6,091 nucleotides of DNA from an uncultured Verrucomicrobiota bacterium (GTDB lineage Bacteria > Verrucomicrobiota > Verrucomicrobiae > Opitutales > Opitutaceae). A program made the position numbers and the translations under genes. This document shows positions 5,447-6,091 of the stretch, in pieces (position 1 is the stretch's first letter; each line of letters starts with the position of its first letter). The stretch is taken from contig CAMLNJ010000201.1 in assembly GCA_946481225.1 (NCBI GenBank), forward strand, positions 1 through 6,091, read 5' to 3'. Under the pieces are notes generated by a model. It did not search any database. It was not told the origin of the DNA and saw only the letters and a list, made by a program, of their open reading frames with translations.

Positions 5447-6091
5447 ATGCCCCTTCGCTCGTCCGTCCCCCTCTTTTCCCTCCTGGCGCTTCTCCCCGCC
5501 GCGTTCGCGCAGCCCCTCACCCTCACGGTCGACGCGTCCGCCCCCGGCAAGGCGATCAGCCGCGACTTGGTCGGCATCTTCTTCGAGGACCTGAGCTACG
5601 CGGCCGACGGCGGCCTCTACGCCGAACTCATCCAAAATCGCTCCTTCGAATACAGCGCGCTCTCCCGTCGCGAGTGGAGCAACCTCACCGCGTGGGAAAC
5701 CGTGGAGCGCGGCGGACGTGGCGGCCTCGTCGTCGACGGCGCATTTCCGCTCCATCCGAACAACCCTCACTACGCCGTCCTCGAACTCCGCCAGGCCGGC
5801 GAAGTCGCCCTCGTCAACTCCGGCTTCGACGGCATCGCCGTCCGCGCCGGCGCGAACTACGATCTCTTCTTCTTCGCGCGCCGCCTCTACACCGGCGGCC
5901 GTTGGGATGGCAAAAAGTCCGCCGCGCCCCTCCCGCTCGTCGCGCGCCTCGAGACCAAGGATGGCTCCGTCCTCGCCGAGACATCCTTCACCCTCGCCGC
6001 GGATTCATGGGATCGCCTGACCGCGACCTTCTCCCCTTCCGCCTCCGCCGACGACGCCCGGCTGGTCCTTGTCGCCCGCGAGCGCGGCGGC
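5447..6091 (+). CDS. Secreted alpha-L-arabinofuranosidase, GH51 type (N-terminal part, 3' end outside window)
   Basis: The frame is open from the ATG at 5447 to the window end, giving 215 codons. Residues 1-21 are a signal peptide (MPLRSSVPLFSLLALLPAAFA) with likely cleavage before Q22, so the enzyme is exported. Residues 42-69 carry the GH51 N-terminal signature: GIFFEDLSYAADGG followed by LYAELIQNRSFEY. From about 103 to the end (HPNNPHYAVLEL, VALVNSGFDGIAVRAGANYDL) the sequence resembles the CBM4_9-like jelly-roll insert found before the barrel in many bacterial and fungal GH51 enzymes. GH51 enzymes release terminal alpha-L-arabinofuranose from arabinan, arabinoxylan or arabinogalactan using two glutamates; both would lie beyond base 6091, so activity cannot be judged. 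No Shine-Dalgarno sequence precedes the ATG. The ATG at 5409 is in another frame. The gene is divergent from the solenoid gene. Confidence 0.88.
   Translation, partial: MPLRSSVPLFSLLALLPAAFAQPLTLTVDASAPGKAISRDLVGIFFEDLSYAADGGLYAELIQNRSFEYSALSRREWSNLTAWETVERGGRGGLVVDGAFPLHPNNPHYAVLELRQAGEVALVNSGFDGIAVRAGANYDLFFFARRLYTGGRWDGKKSAAPLPLVARLETKDGSVLAETSFTLAADSWDRLTATFSPSASADDARLVLVARERGG

Noticed and set aside
5220..5594. Plus-strand open frame overlapping the GH51 start
   Set aside because: It is Pro/Ser/Arg-rich and in a different frame from the GH51 gene, whose signal peptide and GIFFED signature are unambiguous.

Overview
The window is GC-rich. It holds the inner part of a polysaccharide-degradation and cell-surface locus, most likely from a verrucomicrobial bacterium near Opitutaceae. 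That placement is an inference. It rests on an exosortase-sorted PEP-CTERM protein built from autotransporter-associated beta-strand repeats, a secreted lyase with RICIN and AbfB modules, a GH51-type arabinofuranosidase, high GC, and the absence of a Shine-Dalgarno sequence at all three start codons.

Layout. (1) Bases 1-2021, minus strand: the N-terminal 673 codons of a secreted alginate-lyase-superfamily enzyme with a RICIN lectin module and the start of an AbfB (arabinofuranose-binding) module. The C-terminus lies beyond base 1. (2) Bases 2022-2306: a short intergenic region with a strong intrinsic terminator for the upstream minus-strand gene and an AT-rich island that probably holds the lyase promoter. 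(3) Bases 2307-4823, minus strand: a complete 838-residue, cysteine-free, Gly/Thr/Ser/Asn-rich beta-solenoid protein with a signal peptide, PATR-type repeats, a run of roughly 28-residue repeats and a C-terminal VPEPS / hydrophobic / five-arginine sorting signal. (4) Bases 4824-5446: a 623-bp divergent intergenic region. Its core (about 5064-5190) is AT-rich and packed with small dyads and a direct repeat. (5) Bases 5447-6091, plus strand: the first 215 residues of a secreted GH51-type alpha-L-arabinofuranosidase, cut off by the window end before its catalytic residues.

How they may work together. The AbfB module on the lyase and the arabinofuranosidase next door both point to a substrate carrying arabinofuranose. 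The beta-solenoid protein would be anchored at the cell envelope by exosortase and could serve as an adhesive or scaffold surface layer. The two complete intergenic regions suggest three separate transcription units. The solenoid gene and the GH51 gene diverge from a shared control region carrying two matching GTTA-N4-TAAC dyads, which could be operators of a sugar-responsive repressor.

No tRNA, rRNA, CRISPR array, insertion sequence or phage-like element was recognised. The strongest candidate for something undescribed is the regulatory region at 5064-5190. The proteins belong to recognisable families, though the domain combination in the lyase makes its usual label doubtful.
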